Origin: an uncultured delta proteobacterium
Lineage (GTDB): Bacteria > Desulfobacterota > Desulfobulbia > Desulfobulbales > Desulfocapsaceae
Length of the DNA stretch: 48,247 bases
Direction of reading: 5' to 3'
NCBI GenBank assembly: GCA_903901335.1
Contig: CAIUQR010000122.1
Span: 1 to 48,247 of the forward strand
Under the pieces are notes generated by a model that had not been told where the DNA came from, did no database searches, and worked only from the letters and a program-made list of their open reading frames with translations. How positions within the stretch are numbered: the first letter of the stretch is position 1; every line of letters starts with the position of its first letter. The position numbers were made by a program, and so were the translations under genes. Below are positions 33,175-41,818 of this stretch, piece by piece.

Positions 33175-34509
33175 ATGCGCTATTTACCTCATACCAGTGA
33201 AGAAATTGAAACCATGCTCCGGGTAGTCGGGGTGGACTCCCTCAATGATCTTTTTTCTTCCGTACCCGAGGCATGCCGCCGTGACGGTGAGATGGATCTG
33301 CCTCTGCCCATGACCGAGTGGGAGCTGAACGATCATGTCCGGGGGCTTGCGGCCCTGATGGACATCAAACCCGATTACAAGGTGCTGATCGGTGCCGGAA
33401 GCTATGACCACCATATCCCGGCGATTATCCCGGCCCTGACCAGCCGCTCCGAATTTCTGACCGCCTACACACCCTACCAGCCGGAGATGGCCCAGGGGAC
33501 CCTGCAGGGAATCTTCGAATACCAGACCCTGACCGCCCGGCTGCTCGGAATGGATGTAGCCAACGCCTCCATTTATGACGGTGCCTCCGCCCTGGCCGAG
33601 GCGCTTCTGATGGGGATCAGAATCTCGAAAAAGAGAAAAAAGGTGGCCATCTCATCAGCCGTCCATCCCCATTACCGGCAGGTGGCCAGGACCTACTTCC
33701 GGCCCACGGAATTCGAGCTTCTGGAACTGCCGGTTCTGGAAAACGGCCGCACCGATCTTTCCGGATTGGCCGGGCTTGGGGAACTGGCTGCAGTGGCCAT
33801 TCAGTCGCCGAATTTTTTCGGTGTCATCGAGGACCTTCCGGCTGCAGCCGGGGCGATCCACAGTCGGGATGCGGTTTTTATCACCTGTTTTACCGAGCCG
33901 CTGGCCTATGGGTTGTTGAAAAATCCGGGCAGCTGTGGCGCCGACATCGTCTGCGGCGAAGGCCAGAGCTTCGGTATCCCCCGATCCTTCGGCGGACCGG
34001 GACTGGGGATGTTTGCCTGCCTGGAGCAGTATGTGCGCAGTATGCCGGGGCGGCTTATCGGCCAGACCACCGACCTCGAAGGAAGGCGGGGTTTTGTCCT
34101 GACTCTTTCTACCCGCGAACAGCATATCCGCCGGGAGAAGGCAACTTCCAATATCTGTACCAACCAGGGGCTGTGCGCGATGACCGTCGGCATGTATATG
34201 GCCGCCCTGGGCGGCACCGGGATCCGGGAGCTTGCCCGGCTGAACTACGACAAGGCCGAATACTTCAAGGCCGGGCTGGTCAAGGCAGGGGCGAAGATCT
34301 GTTTTGACTCACCCACCTTCAACGAGTTCGTGGTCGAATTTGCAGAAAACTTCAAACCGGTCGCCAAACGGCTTCTGAAAAAGAAGATCGTGGCCGGGTT
34401 GGATCTGGGTGGGTATTACCCGAACCTCAAAGAAAAATATCTCTTCTGCGTGACCGAGACCGTAAGCCGGGAAATCATTGATACCCTTGTCGCGGAGGTG
34501 AAGAAATGA
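33175..34509 (+). CDS. gcvPA: glycine dehydrogenase (decarboxylating) subunit 1
   Basis: This is the N-terminal half of the PLP-dependent P-protein, split from GcvPB as in many Firmicutes, archaea and Desulfobacterota. The 444 residues include MRYLPHTSEEIETML, SYDHHIPAIIPALTSRSEFL, the TAYTPYQPEMAQGTLQGIFE motif and SFGGPGLGMFAC. It forms an alpha2beta2 enzyme with GcvPB. Its stop overlaps the gcvPB ATG by 4 bases. Confidence 0.96.
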   Translation: MRYLPHTSEEIETMLRVVGVDSLNDLFSSVPEACRRDGEMDLPLPMTEWELNDHVRGLAALMDIKPDYKVLIGAGSYDHHIPAIIPALTSRSEFLTAYTPYQPEMAQGTLQGIFEYQTLTARLLGMDVANASIYDGASALAEALLMGIRISKKRKKVAISSAVHPHYRQVARTYFRPTEFELLELPVLENGRTDLSGLAGLGELAAVAIQSPNFFGVIEDLPAAAGAIHSRDAVFITCFTEPLAYGLLKNPGSCGADIVCGEGQSFGIPRSFGGPGLGMFACLEQYVRSMPGRLIGQTTDLEGRRGFVLTLSTREQHIRREKATSNICTNQGLCAMTVGMYMAALGGTGIRELARLNYDKAEYFKAGLVKAGAKICFDSPTFNEFVVEFAENFKPVAKRLLKKKIVAGLDLGGYYPNLKEKYLFCVTETVSREIIDTLVAEVKK

Positions 34510-35963
34510 AAACTGTTTTAGCCACGGGCGGGTTGATCTTAAATGAGCCGCTGCTCTGGGAAAAAGGGAAAAGGGGACGCAGGGGGATGGATGTCCCGGC
34601 AAGCGATGTCCCGGCAGCCAAGATTGATCCAGAGTTTATGGGCGTCGGCCCTGATTTTCCGGACCTGAGCGAGGTCGATATCGTTCGTCATTATACCCGG
34701 CTGTCCCAATGGAATTTCGGTGTGGATACGGGGATGTACCCGCTCGGCTCCTGCACGATGAAGTATAATCCGAAAATCAACGACAAGATAGCTGCCACCC
34801 CTGAGATTGCCGCCAGCCACCCGATGCTGCCGGACCGGCTCTGTCAGGGGACTCTGAAGATTATGTATGAGCTGCAGGGGTATCTGGCTACAATCACCGG
34901 TTTGGATGCGGTGTCCTTGCAGCCTGCAGCCGGTGCGCATGGCGAGCTGACCGGCATGCTGATCTTTTCCGCCTACCATAAAGGCCGGGGCGCAGCGCGG
35001 ACCAAGATCCTGATTCCGGATACCGCCCACGGAACAAATCCAGCGAGCGCCGCCCTCTGCGGACTCCATCCCGTCCCGGTTCAGTCCGGTCCGGACGGTA
35101 TCCTGGATCCGGAGGTCATTGCCCGGCTGATGGATCAGGAAACTGCGGGCATTATGGTCACCAACCCCAATACCCTGGGGCTCTTTGAGGAAAATATCAA
35201 AGAGGTCTCCCGGATCGTTCATGCCGGAGGCGGGCTGGTGTACGGCGACGGTGCCAATATGAATGCGATCATGGGGGTGGCCGACCTGAAGAAATGCGGT
35301 CTTGATATCGTGCATCTGAATCTCCATAAGACCTTCTCGACGCCGCATGGGGGAGGGGGCCCGGGCGCCGGTCCTGTCTGTGTGGTCGATCACCTGAAAA
35401 AATATCTACCCGTTCCGAGGGTGGTTAAAGATGACAAAGGCTACCGTCTTGAGTACAATCGTCCTGACTCGGTCGGCCGCGTTCATGCCTTCCACGGCAA
35501 CTTCGGGATCCTGATCCGGGCCTACAGCTATATCCGTTGCATGGGTGCGGAAAATCTGAAAAAGGCAAGTCAGCTCGCGGTCTTGAACGCAAACTATATC
35601 AAGGAAAAACTCAAAGGAGACCTCCATCTCCCCTATGACCGGCCCTGTATGCATGAGTGTGTTTTTTCCGATCAGAAGCAGCATGAATTCAAGGTGTCGA
35701 CCCTGGATATGGCCAAACGGCTGATGGATTTCGGGTATCATCCTCCGACCATCTATTTCCCGCTGGTTGTCAGCGGTGCGATCATGATCGAACCCACCGA
35801 GACCGAAAGCAAGGACGATCTCGATCTCTTTATCGAGGCCTTCAAGGAAATTGTCCGTGAGGCCCGGGAAAACCCGGAGATTTTGCACGAGGCACCCCAT
35901 CTCTGCAAGGTCAAAAGGTTGGACGAGACAGCCGCCGCCAGGCACCCGTGTCTCACCGGATAA
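34506..35963 (+). CDS. gcvPB: glycine dehydrogenase (decarboxylating) subunit 2
   Basis: This subunit carries PLP: the Schiff-base Lys lies in HLNLHKTFSTPHGGGGPG, and GYHPPTIYFPLVVSGAIMIE is the conserved C-terminal region. The 485-residue length is typical. It decarboxylates glycine and loads the aminomethyl group on GcvH together with GcvPA. It is coupled to gcvPA by overlap and is followed by lipB after 15 bases. Confidence 0.96.
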   Translation: MKTVLATGGLILNEPLLWEKGKRGRRGMDVPASDVPAAKIDPEFMGVGPDFPDLSEVDIVRHYTRLSQWNFGVDTGMYPLGSCTMKYNPKINDKIAATPEIAASHPMLPDRLCQGTLKIMYELQGYLATITGLDAVSLQPAAGAHGELTGMLIFSAYHKGRGAARTKILIPDTAHGTNPASAALCGLHPVPVQSGPDGILDPEVIARLMDQETAGIMVTNPNTLGLFEENIKEVSRIVHAGGGLVYGDGANMNAIMGVADLKKCGLDIVHLNLHKTFSTPHGGGGPGAGPVCVVDHLKKYLPVPRVVKDDKGYRLEYNRPDSVGRVHAFHGNFGILIRAYSYIRCMGAENLKKASQLAVLNANYIKEKLKGDLHLPYDRPCMHECVFSDQKQHEFKVSTLDMAKRLMDFGYHPPTIYFPLVVSGAIMIEPTETESKDDLDLFIEAFKEIVREARENPEILHEAPHLCKVKRLDETAAARHPCLTG

Positions 35964-35978
35964 GAAGGGTAGGAGCCG

Positions 35979-36659
35979 ATGAAAAGAAAGGCCTTTTTTC
36001 AGGACCTTGGGGTTATGGACTATCAGAAGGCCTATGATCTGCAGCTCGATCTTGTGGAAAAACGACAGACGGGTGCTATCGAAACCGATGTCTTCCTGCT
36101 CACAGAGCACCCGGCCGTCTTTACCCTTGGTCGCCGGGGGGGACGGGAAAACCTGACCGTCTCGGAGGAGTTTCTGCAGCAGAAGGGCGTGGATGTTATC
36201 CATGTCGAACGGGGAGGAAATATCACCTATCACGGCAGAGGCCAGCTTGTAGTGTATCCGATAATCGAGCTGAAAGCTGCCGGCCTTTCCGTCACCGAGT
36301 ATATTTACCGTCTGGAAGAGGTGATGATCCGGCTGAGTGCGGATTTTGGCGTGGCCGCCGTCCGCGATCCGCGCAATCATGGGGTCTGGGTCCAGGGCCG
36401 GAAGCTCGGCAGTGTCGGGATCGCCATTCGCCATGGGGTTGCGTTTCATGGTCTGGCTGTTAATATTGATCCCTCTCTTGAAGCGTTCGACTGGATACAC
36501 CCGTGCGGATTAACGGATATCCGGATGACCTCGCTGGCCAGGGAGCTGGCCATGGAATTGCCGATGGAGGAAGTGAAAAAGAAGATGGCAGGGCATCTCG
36601 CTGCAGTCTTCGAGCGGCATTTCAGCGCCATAGATCTTGAGGCCGTGATTTGCGGTTGA
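35979..36659 (+). CDS. lipB: octanoyltransferase LipB
   Basis: LipB moves octanoyl from acyl carrier protein to the lipoyl domain, here GcvH. The 226 residues have GRRGGRENLT, ERGGNITYHGRGQLVVYPI, NHGVWVQGRKLGSVGIAIR (catalytic Lys region) and IHPCGLTDIRMTSL (catalytic Cys). TAGGAG lies 5 bases upstream of the ATG. The position between gcvPB and lipA shows a dedicated lipoylation supply. Confidence 0.96.
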   Translation: MKRKAFFQDLGVMDYQKAYDLQLDLVEKRQTGAIETDVFLLTEHPAVFTLGRRGGRENLTVSEEFLQQKGVDVIHVERGGNITYHGRGQLVVYPIIELKAAGLSVTEYIYRLEEVMIRLSADFGVAAVRDPRNHGVWVQGRKLGSVGIAIRHGVAFHGLAVNIDPSLEAFDWIHPCGLTDIRMTSLARELAMELPMEEVKKKMAGHLAAVFERHFSAIDLEAVICG

Positions 36660-36663
36660 GACG

Positions 36664-37584
36664 ATGATCGATATGATTGACGGGCAAAGGCATAAAGGAA
36701 AGCCAGGTTGGCTGAAACGCCGTCTTCCCTCGGGACCTGGGTATGAAAGGCTCCGAAGACTCCTGCAGGGGCATGGGCTGACCACGGTCTGTCAGGAGGC
36801 CCAGTGTCCGAACCAGTTCGAGTGTTATGCTCAAGGAACGGCGACCTTCATGATCATGGGCAGGCGATGTACCCGGAACTGCAGGTTTTGCGCTGTGGCT
36901 CATGGCCCGATCGGTCTCCCGGACCCGGAGGAACCGACTCTGGTTGCCGAGGCCGTTGAATTGCTGGGACTTCGGTATGCGGTGGTGACCTCGGTTACCA
37001 GGGATGACCTGGCCGATGGCGGCGCCTCTTATTTTGCCGATACCATCCGGGCAATCAAGAAGAGGATGCCTGCAACCCTTGTCGAGGTGCTTATACCGGA
37101 TCTGCAGGGAGATCGGGGTGGCCTGGAGAAAATCCTTGCGGCCTGCCCCGATGTCCTGAATCACAATATTGAAACTGTTCCTCGTCTCTATCCCGCAGTC
37201 CGTCCCGGGGCGATATATACCCGTTCCGTCGATCTGCTCGGGCAGGTAAAGCGGATCAGCCCGAAGATCCCGACGAAGAGCGGAATCATGCTCGGACTTG
37301 GAGAATCTGAGGAAGAACTTCTCGATACCCTGAGAGATCTAGTGAACGCCGGTTGTAATATTCTGACTCTGGGGCAATATCTGCAACCCTCGCCAACCCA
37401 TCTGCCGGTGGAACGATACGTGCCGCCGGATGAATTTCAGTCGCTGCAGGAGAAGGCCAGGGATATCGGTTTTGTGGGTGTTGCTGCCGGACCCTTCGTC
37501 CGCAGTTCCTATCAGGCGGAAAAATTGTATACACAGGCAACAAAAATGCTTTATCAAAACATGAAGAAACGGATTGGACAATGA
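36664..37584 (+). CDS. lipA: lipoyl synthase LipA
   Basis: LipA is a radical-SAM enzyme inserting two sulfurs into the octanoyl-protein. The 306 residues carry the auxiliary-cluster motif CQEAQCPNQFEC, the SAM-cluster motif CTRNCRFCAV, and the C-terminal RSSYQAE (Arg-Ser-Ser, whose Ser ligates the auxiliary cluster). It is 4 bases after lipB. The stop overlaps the ATG of the downstream Cys-rich gene by 4 bases. Confidence 0.97.
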   Translation: MIDMIDGQRHKGKPGWLKRRLPSGPGYERLRRLLQGHGLTTVCQEAQCPNQFECYAQGTATFMIMGRRCTRNCRFCAVAHGPIGLPDPEEPTLVAEAVELLGLRYAVVTSVTRDDLADGGASYFADTIRAIKKRMPATLVEVLIPDLQGDRGGLEKILAACPDVLNHNIETVPRLYPAVRPGAIYTRSVDLLGQVKRISPKIPTKSGIMLGLGESEEELLDTLRDLVNAGCNILTLGQYLQPSPTHLPVERYVPPDEFQSLQEKARDIGFVGVAAGPFVRSSYQAEKLYTQATKMLYQNMKKRIGQ

Positions 37585-37979
37585 ACAAACAGTATGTGAA
37601 TGATGCAGAGGTCTTTAAGGAATGTCCGATGTGTCGGAAAATCTGGAAAAGCAGAGAGGCCTTTTTAAATGACTGCTTTCTGCAGCTGGAAGGATATAGT
37701 GCTGATTTTAAGATCCAGGAAAAGGGACTGTTTTATTTTACCCACAGGGTGCAGGGCTGTTTTTCAACGATTGCGCTTGAAGCCAGGGATTTTCTCGATT
37801 TATACACCGGTGAAAAATACCCCGAAAGCAAAATGGGCGGTGACGAATGTTCCCGGTTCTGTTTAGAAAGAGAAAACCTTGAACGTTGCCCAGCTTTATG
37901 TGAATTTGCGTTTGTAAGAGAAGTTATACAGATTATAAAAGAACGTCATGGAGACGGCACAGATTCGGATCCGATCTGA
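37581..37979 (+). CDS. Cys-rich 132-aa protein coupled to lipA, function unknown
   Basis: I do not recognise the family. The product is soluble with eight cysteines at residues 15, 18, 32, 60, 90, 94, 103 and 107. These include KECPMC near the start and ECSRFC and RCPALC near the end, a layout that could bind zinc or an Fe-S cluster. Its ATG overlaps the lipA stop (ATGA), so it is made together with LipA. A role as metal/Fe-S or sulfur supplier to LipA or as a lipoyl-system regulator is speculative. Confidence 0.75.
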   Translation: MNKQYVNDAEVFKECPMCRKIWKSREAFLNDCFLQLEGYSADFKIQEKGLFYFTHRVQGCFSTIALEARDFLDLYTGEKYPESKMGGDECSRFCLERENLERCPALCEFAFVREVIQIIKERHGDGTDSDPI

Positions 37980-38031
37980 TCGTGCATGACGCTCGAGTTG
38001 CCAACGAATAAATGGAAGGTGAAAAAAGGTA

Positions 38032-38880
38032 ATGGATACGAAAAGTTTCAAAGGCTCTACGAAATACATCCTCGATGAGGAGCTTGCAAAAATAGTCAAT
38101 ATATCGATGGCCCTCGAGATGCCTTTGCTGCTCAAGGGTGAACCGGGTACCGGCAAGACCATGCTTGCCCATGCGATAGCGGACTCGCTGCAGATGCGCC
38201 TGATTATTCTGAACGTGAAATCGAATATGAAGCTCATCGAGGCTTTATACCAGTACGATACGCTGACACGTTTAAATGACAGCCGGTTCGGGGATTCGCA
38301 ACGGAATGTCAGCGATATTCAGGAATATTTAAAAATGGGGAAGATCGGCCAGGCCTTCACCGCAGAGGAGCGATGTGTGCTCCTGATAGATGAGATTGAT
38401 AAGGCCGAGACCGAATTTCAGGACGATATGCTGGATGTCCTTGATCAGATGCAGTTCGATATCATGGAGACGGACGATGTGGTGAGGGCTGCACACAGGC
38501 CGGTGATCATCATCACCTCAAATGCCAAAAGGGATCTGTCGGACCCCTTTCTCGGCCGGTGTAATTTCCACCATATCGCCTTTCCTGATCCGAAGATGAT
38601 GCGAAATATCGTCGATGTCCATTTTCCCGATATCCCGAAGAAACTTGCGGAAAATGCGATTGGGATATTTTATCAATTACGGGATCTTGAGGGCATAGAG
38701 AAGAAACCGGCCACACGAGAATTGATCAACTGGATCCGGGCGCTTTCGGCCGACCCCGATTTCAGAGAGGGAGACACGATTCAGAAGGAGATCCCCTATC
38801 TCGGTGTCCTCTTTAAAAAGAGCGGTGACTATCAGAAATCGGCAGACACCGTTTTGAAAAAACGATTTTTCAGGAATTAA
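38032..38880 (+). CDS. MoxR-type AAA+ ATPase
   Basis: The 282-residue protein has Walker A KGEPGTGKTML, Walker B CVLLIDEIDKAE, a sensor-1 VIIITSNAKRDLSD, and the MoxR-family arrangement without extra domains. MoxR ATPases work with VWA-domain partners as chaperones for enzyme or metal-cofactor maturation. The partner gene follows 6 bases downstream. It lies 52 bases after the Cys-rich gene, so the pair may be part of the gcv transcript. Confidence 0.9.
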   Translation: MDTKSFKGSTKYILDEELAKIVNISMALEMPLLLKGEPGTGKTMLAHAIADSLQMRLIILNVKSNMKLIEALYQYDTLTRLNDSRFGDSQRNVSDIQEYLKMGKIGQAFTAEERCVLLIDEIDKAETEFQDDMLDVLDQMQFDIMETDDVVRAAHRPVIIITSNAKRDLSDPFLGRCNFHHIAFPDPKMMRNIVDVHFPDIPKKLAENAIGIFYQLRDLEGIEKKPATRELINWIRALSADPDFREGDTIQKEIPYLGVLFKKSGDYQKSADTVLKKRFFRN

Positions 38881-38886
38881 GAGCTG

Positions 38887-40077
38887 ATGTTTGTTCAATT
38901 CTTCTATTCTATGAAAGAGGCCGGTATTCCTGTCAGTCCGACCTCCTTTCTGACCTTGCATAAGGCGATGAATCGTGGCCTGGTGAACTCGCTTGATGAT
39001 CTGTATATCGCCGCCAGGGCTATTCTCGTTAAAAGTGAGAGGCATTTTGACCTGTACGACCAGATATTCGCCTATTCCTTTGAAGGGGCTGAACTCCCTG
39101 ATACCGAAGATCTGGAGTATGAACTCCCGGCCAAAGGCATGCTCGATGAATGGCTCAAGAACCCGAAGATCCTGGCTGCCTCTCTCGGGCTGAATGAGAA
39201 AGAGCTGCAGAAGATGTCCCCTGATGAACTCATCGAATATTTTAAACAGCGGTTGCGCGACCAGAAAGGCAGGCATGACGGCGGTTCAAAATGGATCGGA
39301 ACCGGCGGAACCTCTCCCGTCGGGCATTCCGGTTTTCATCCGGGCGGTATGCGGATCGGTGGGATTTCCCGAAATTCTTCGGCCGTAAAAATCGCCGAAG
39401 AACGCAGATACAAGGACTACTCGGCAGATGGCCCGCTGACTCTCCACTCAATGGGTGAGGCCATGAAAAGACTGCGCAATCTGGTTCCAGAGGGGGTGAA
39501 GGATCGGATCAACGTTGACGCCAGTATCTATCAGACGATCAAAAATGGCGGTGAGATAGAGATTGTTTTTGACCGGGGAATCGTTGATCGACTGAAAATC
39601 ATCCTGGTTATCGACAATGGCGGGTGGTCGATGGAGCCGTATATCAATACCGTTCAAATCCTCTTCCAGTATGCAAAAGCGCAATTCAAGGATCTCAAAA
39701 CATATTTCTTTCACAATACCATCTATGACCTGCTTTGGGAGGATCCGCAACGGTACAGAAAACCTGTCAGAATCGATGACTTCGCCAGGCTGGATCCAGA
39801 TACCAGGCTGATAATCGTGGGAGATGCCAGTATGGCGCCCTATGAACTCATGGCCGCCGACGGGTCAATTTACAGTTATGACCGCAGCGGCAAACCAAGT
39901 ATTCAGCGCTTGAAATTCCTGGCAGATATGTTTAGTCATACTGTTTGGATGAATCCGATCCCGCAAAAGAGTTGGCAGGGGACGTACTCGATCAATGTGA
40001 TACGGAATATCATTCCGATGTTTGAACTGTCATTGGACGGGCTTGAAAGGGTTGTGAAATATCTGATGCAAAAGTAA
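38887..40077 (+). CDS. CoxE/VWA-like protein partner of MoxR, with degenerate MIDAS
   Basis: The 396-residue protein has an N-terminal helical domain (about 1-130, FVQFFYSMKEAGIPVSPTSF), a Gly-rich linker (about 135-165) and a C-terminal VWA-type domain. The MIDAS motif, normally DxSxS, reads VIDNGGWSM: the Asp is kept but the first Ser is replaced by Gly. Homologues are CoxE-like proteins that cooperate with MoxR ATPases. The client may be a component of the gcv/lipoyl unit or an unlinked enzyme. Confidence 0.82.
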   Translation: MFVQFFYSMKEAGIPVSPTSFLTLHKAMNRGLVNSLDDLYIAARAILVKSERHFDLYDQIFAYSFEGAELPDTEDLEYELPAKGMLDEWLKNPKILAASLGLNEKELQKMSPDELIEYFKQRLRDQKGRHDGGSKWIGTGGTSPVGHSGFHPGGMRIGGISRNSSAVKIAEERRYKDYSADGPLTLHSMGEAMKRLRNLVPEGVKDRINVDASIYQTIKNGGEIEIVFDRGIVDRLKIILVIDNGGWSMEPYINTVQILFQYAKAQFKDLKTYFFHNTIYDLLWEDPQRYRKPVRIDDFARLDPDTRLIIVGDASMAPYELMAADGSIYSYDRSGKPSIQRLKFLADMFSHTVWMNPIPQKSWQGTYSINVIRNIIPMFELSLDGLERVVKYLMQK

Positions 40078-40178
40078 ATAGATTCCAACGATAAACGAGG
40101 TTGTTTCCTGTTTGTTGTATAATATTCTGAAAATATAGAACAAAATACGAAAACCTCTGTGAGAGCACCGGAGGGAGG

Positions 40179-41018
40179 TTATTCCTCACGGGTGATGCCG
40201 AGAATGGTTGTCCAGATACCATCCTTGTTCCAGCGCTTAACGATGATTACCGGTTGTCCGGACAGGAAGTCGATTATTTCTTTTGCCTCGCTCCGTAAAA
40301 GCCCCGAAAGGAGGAACCATTTCTGACGGAGAAAGCCGGGCGTGCGGACAAGTTTCTTCATAACCTCATAATGGATGTTGGCCACAAGCAGGTCTGAGGG
40401 CAGAGCGGTATACTCCTCGGCGCGGCCCTGAATGACCAGGATGTTCTTTTCCATGTTGTTCAGGTGGACGTTGTTCAGGGCAGTCCTGGCTGCGAGATAA
40501 TTAAAATCGACGGCGAGGGCCTTTTGGCATCCTGATTTGATTGCGGCAAGGGCCAGAATGCCGGTTCCTGTCCCGAGGTCGAGCATGGTTTGAACCTTTT
40601 TCCCCGTGCAGATCAGGTCGATGGCCTCAAGGCAATCTTGGGTCGTCGGGTGGGCGCCGTTTCCGAAGACCACTCCGGGATCAAGGATAAGTGCATGCTG
40701 CCCGGGTTCAGGCGCGGTCTCGATCCAGGGTGGAGCGAAGAGAAACCGCCCGATCCTGACGGGTTCAATTTTCCCCCCCTGCCATTGCTCGTAGGTCATC
40801 TCATAGGTATCGAGAAGGTGGAGGGCCGGATCGTCCCTGACCAGATCCTCGATAAGTTCCCGGGCCGGCTGCCGAAAAAAAAGGAAGGAAAAACCGTCTT
40901 CTTCCCAATTGCCGAGAAAGCTGCCGGAGGGGAACTTCTGTTGAAGTGGTATTTTCCCGTCGATATAGTAAATATAGAGGATAGATTCAGGAAGAAGAGA
41001 GTGATAGGAGCCTTGCAT
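40179..41018 (-). CDS. prmA: ribosomal protein L11 methyltransferase (PrmA family)
   Basis: PrmA trimethylates ribosomal protein L11. The 279 residues include an N-terminal alpha/beta domain, then the catalytic core with LILDPGVVFGNGAHPTTQDCLEAI split over a linker, TMLDLGTGTGILALAAIK, the acidic motif LAVDFNYLAARTA, and LLVANIHYEVMKKL (NIxxxxL form). The GNGAHPTT motif (family GTGxHxTT) is diagnostic. It is convergent with the VWA gene; the 101-base gap (40078-40178) holds an AACCTC/GAGGTT inverted repeat. Confidence 0.9.
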   Translation of the reverse strand: MQGSYHSLLPESILYIYYIDGKIPLQQKFPSGSFLGNWEEDGFSFLFFRQPARELIEDLVRDDPALHLLDTYEMTYEQWQGGKIEPVRIGRFLFAPPWIETAPEPGQHALILDPGVVFGNGAHPTTQDCLEAIDLICTGKKVQTMLDLGTGTGILALAAIKSGCQKALAVDFNYLAARTALNNVHLNNMEKNILVIQGRAEEYTALPSDLLVANIHYEVMKKLVRTPGFLRQKWFLLSGLLRSEAKEIIDFLSGQPVIIVKRWNKDGIWTTILGITREE

Positions 41019-41170
41019 GTGTATATTATCGAAAGTGGTTGATGGGTTGGCAGTGAGGTTCCTGTCATCGCAGAGTCTGTCCTGTAATACACAGGCAGGG
41101 GGAGAAAAACAATAGAAAACATTTTCACCAGGGAAAGTTCTAGTTAATTGTGTGATTTCAGGGAGATGTC

Positions 41171-41572
41171 ATGTTTGTATGTGTCGATTTTGATGGAACG
41201 ATAGTGGATCATTGTTTTCCGGATATGGGAGAACCGGTTCCGGGGGCGCTGAAATGGTTGAAAAGATTGAATGGGTATGGAGTGAAAATTATCTTGTTTA
41301 CAATGCGTTCGAACAGCGAGATGTTCAAGACGGCCCTGTCCGATGCCGTGGCGTATCTGGAGAAGAATGGTATAATCCTTTTTGCTGTGAACGAGAATCC
41401 AGCCCAGACGAGCTGGACAACCAGCCCGAAGGCCTATGCCCATCTTTATATCGACGATTCCGCATTCGGATGTCCGCTGATCCATCCTAAGGGATTTAAA
41501 CGTCCATGTGTTGATTGGAGCAAGGTCGGGCCCCAGGTGGAGCATATGTGTCTGAGCGGACGCTGGGATTGA
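41171..41572 (+). CDS. small HAD-superfamily hydrolase-like protein
   Basis: The 133-residue product opens FVCVDFDGTIVDHCFP (HAD motif I DxDGT) and has ILFTMRSN (motif II Thr/Ser) and YIDDSAFG (motif IV DD). It lacks a cap domain, as in small phosphatases of the polynucleotide-kinase or hydrolase_3 sub-types. The substrate is unknown. AGGGAGA lies upstream of the ATG. It is divergent from prmA. The 246-base gap that follows (41573-41818) shows nothing notable. Confidence 0.85.
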   Translation: MFVCVDFDGTIVDHCFPDMGEPVPGALKWLKRLNGYGVKIILFTMRSNSEMFKTALSDAVAYLEKNGIILFAVNENPAQTSWTTSPKAYAHLYIDDSAFGCPLIHPKGFKRPCVDWSKVGPQVEHMCLSGRWD

Positions 41573-41818
41573 TCATATCGCAGTTGCAGGCTGAAAGGCC
41601 GGGGATCCAGGCGGGAATAGGGGGCAAAGAGCAGAGCGGAAAGCGGAATTATCCATGGTGCCTACTTTACGCCGGCGGAACTTTGTGGTTTAATGCCCCG
41701 ATCAGCAGATCGGAACGACGGGAAATCTATCGATGAATTCGATCTGCCAATGATATCAGGCAGTTTATGGAAATCCGTCTGTCTGGTACAACAGTGAGAA
41801 TTTCAAGAGGAACCGACT

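Noticed and set aside
41515..41736. 73-codon ORF after the HAD gene
   Set aside because: It starts inside the HAD gene, shows no family features and reads like non-coding sequence.
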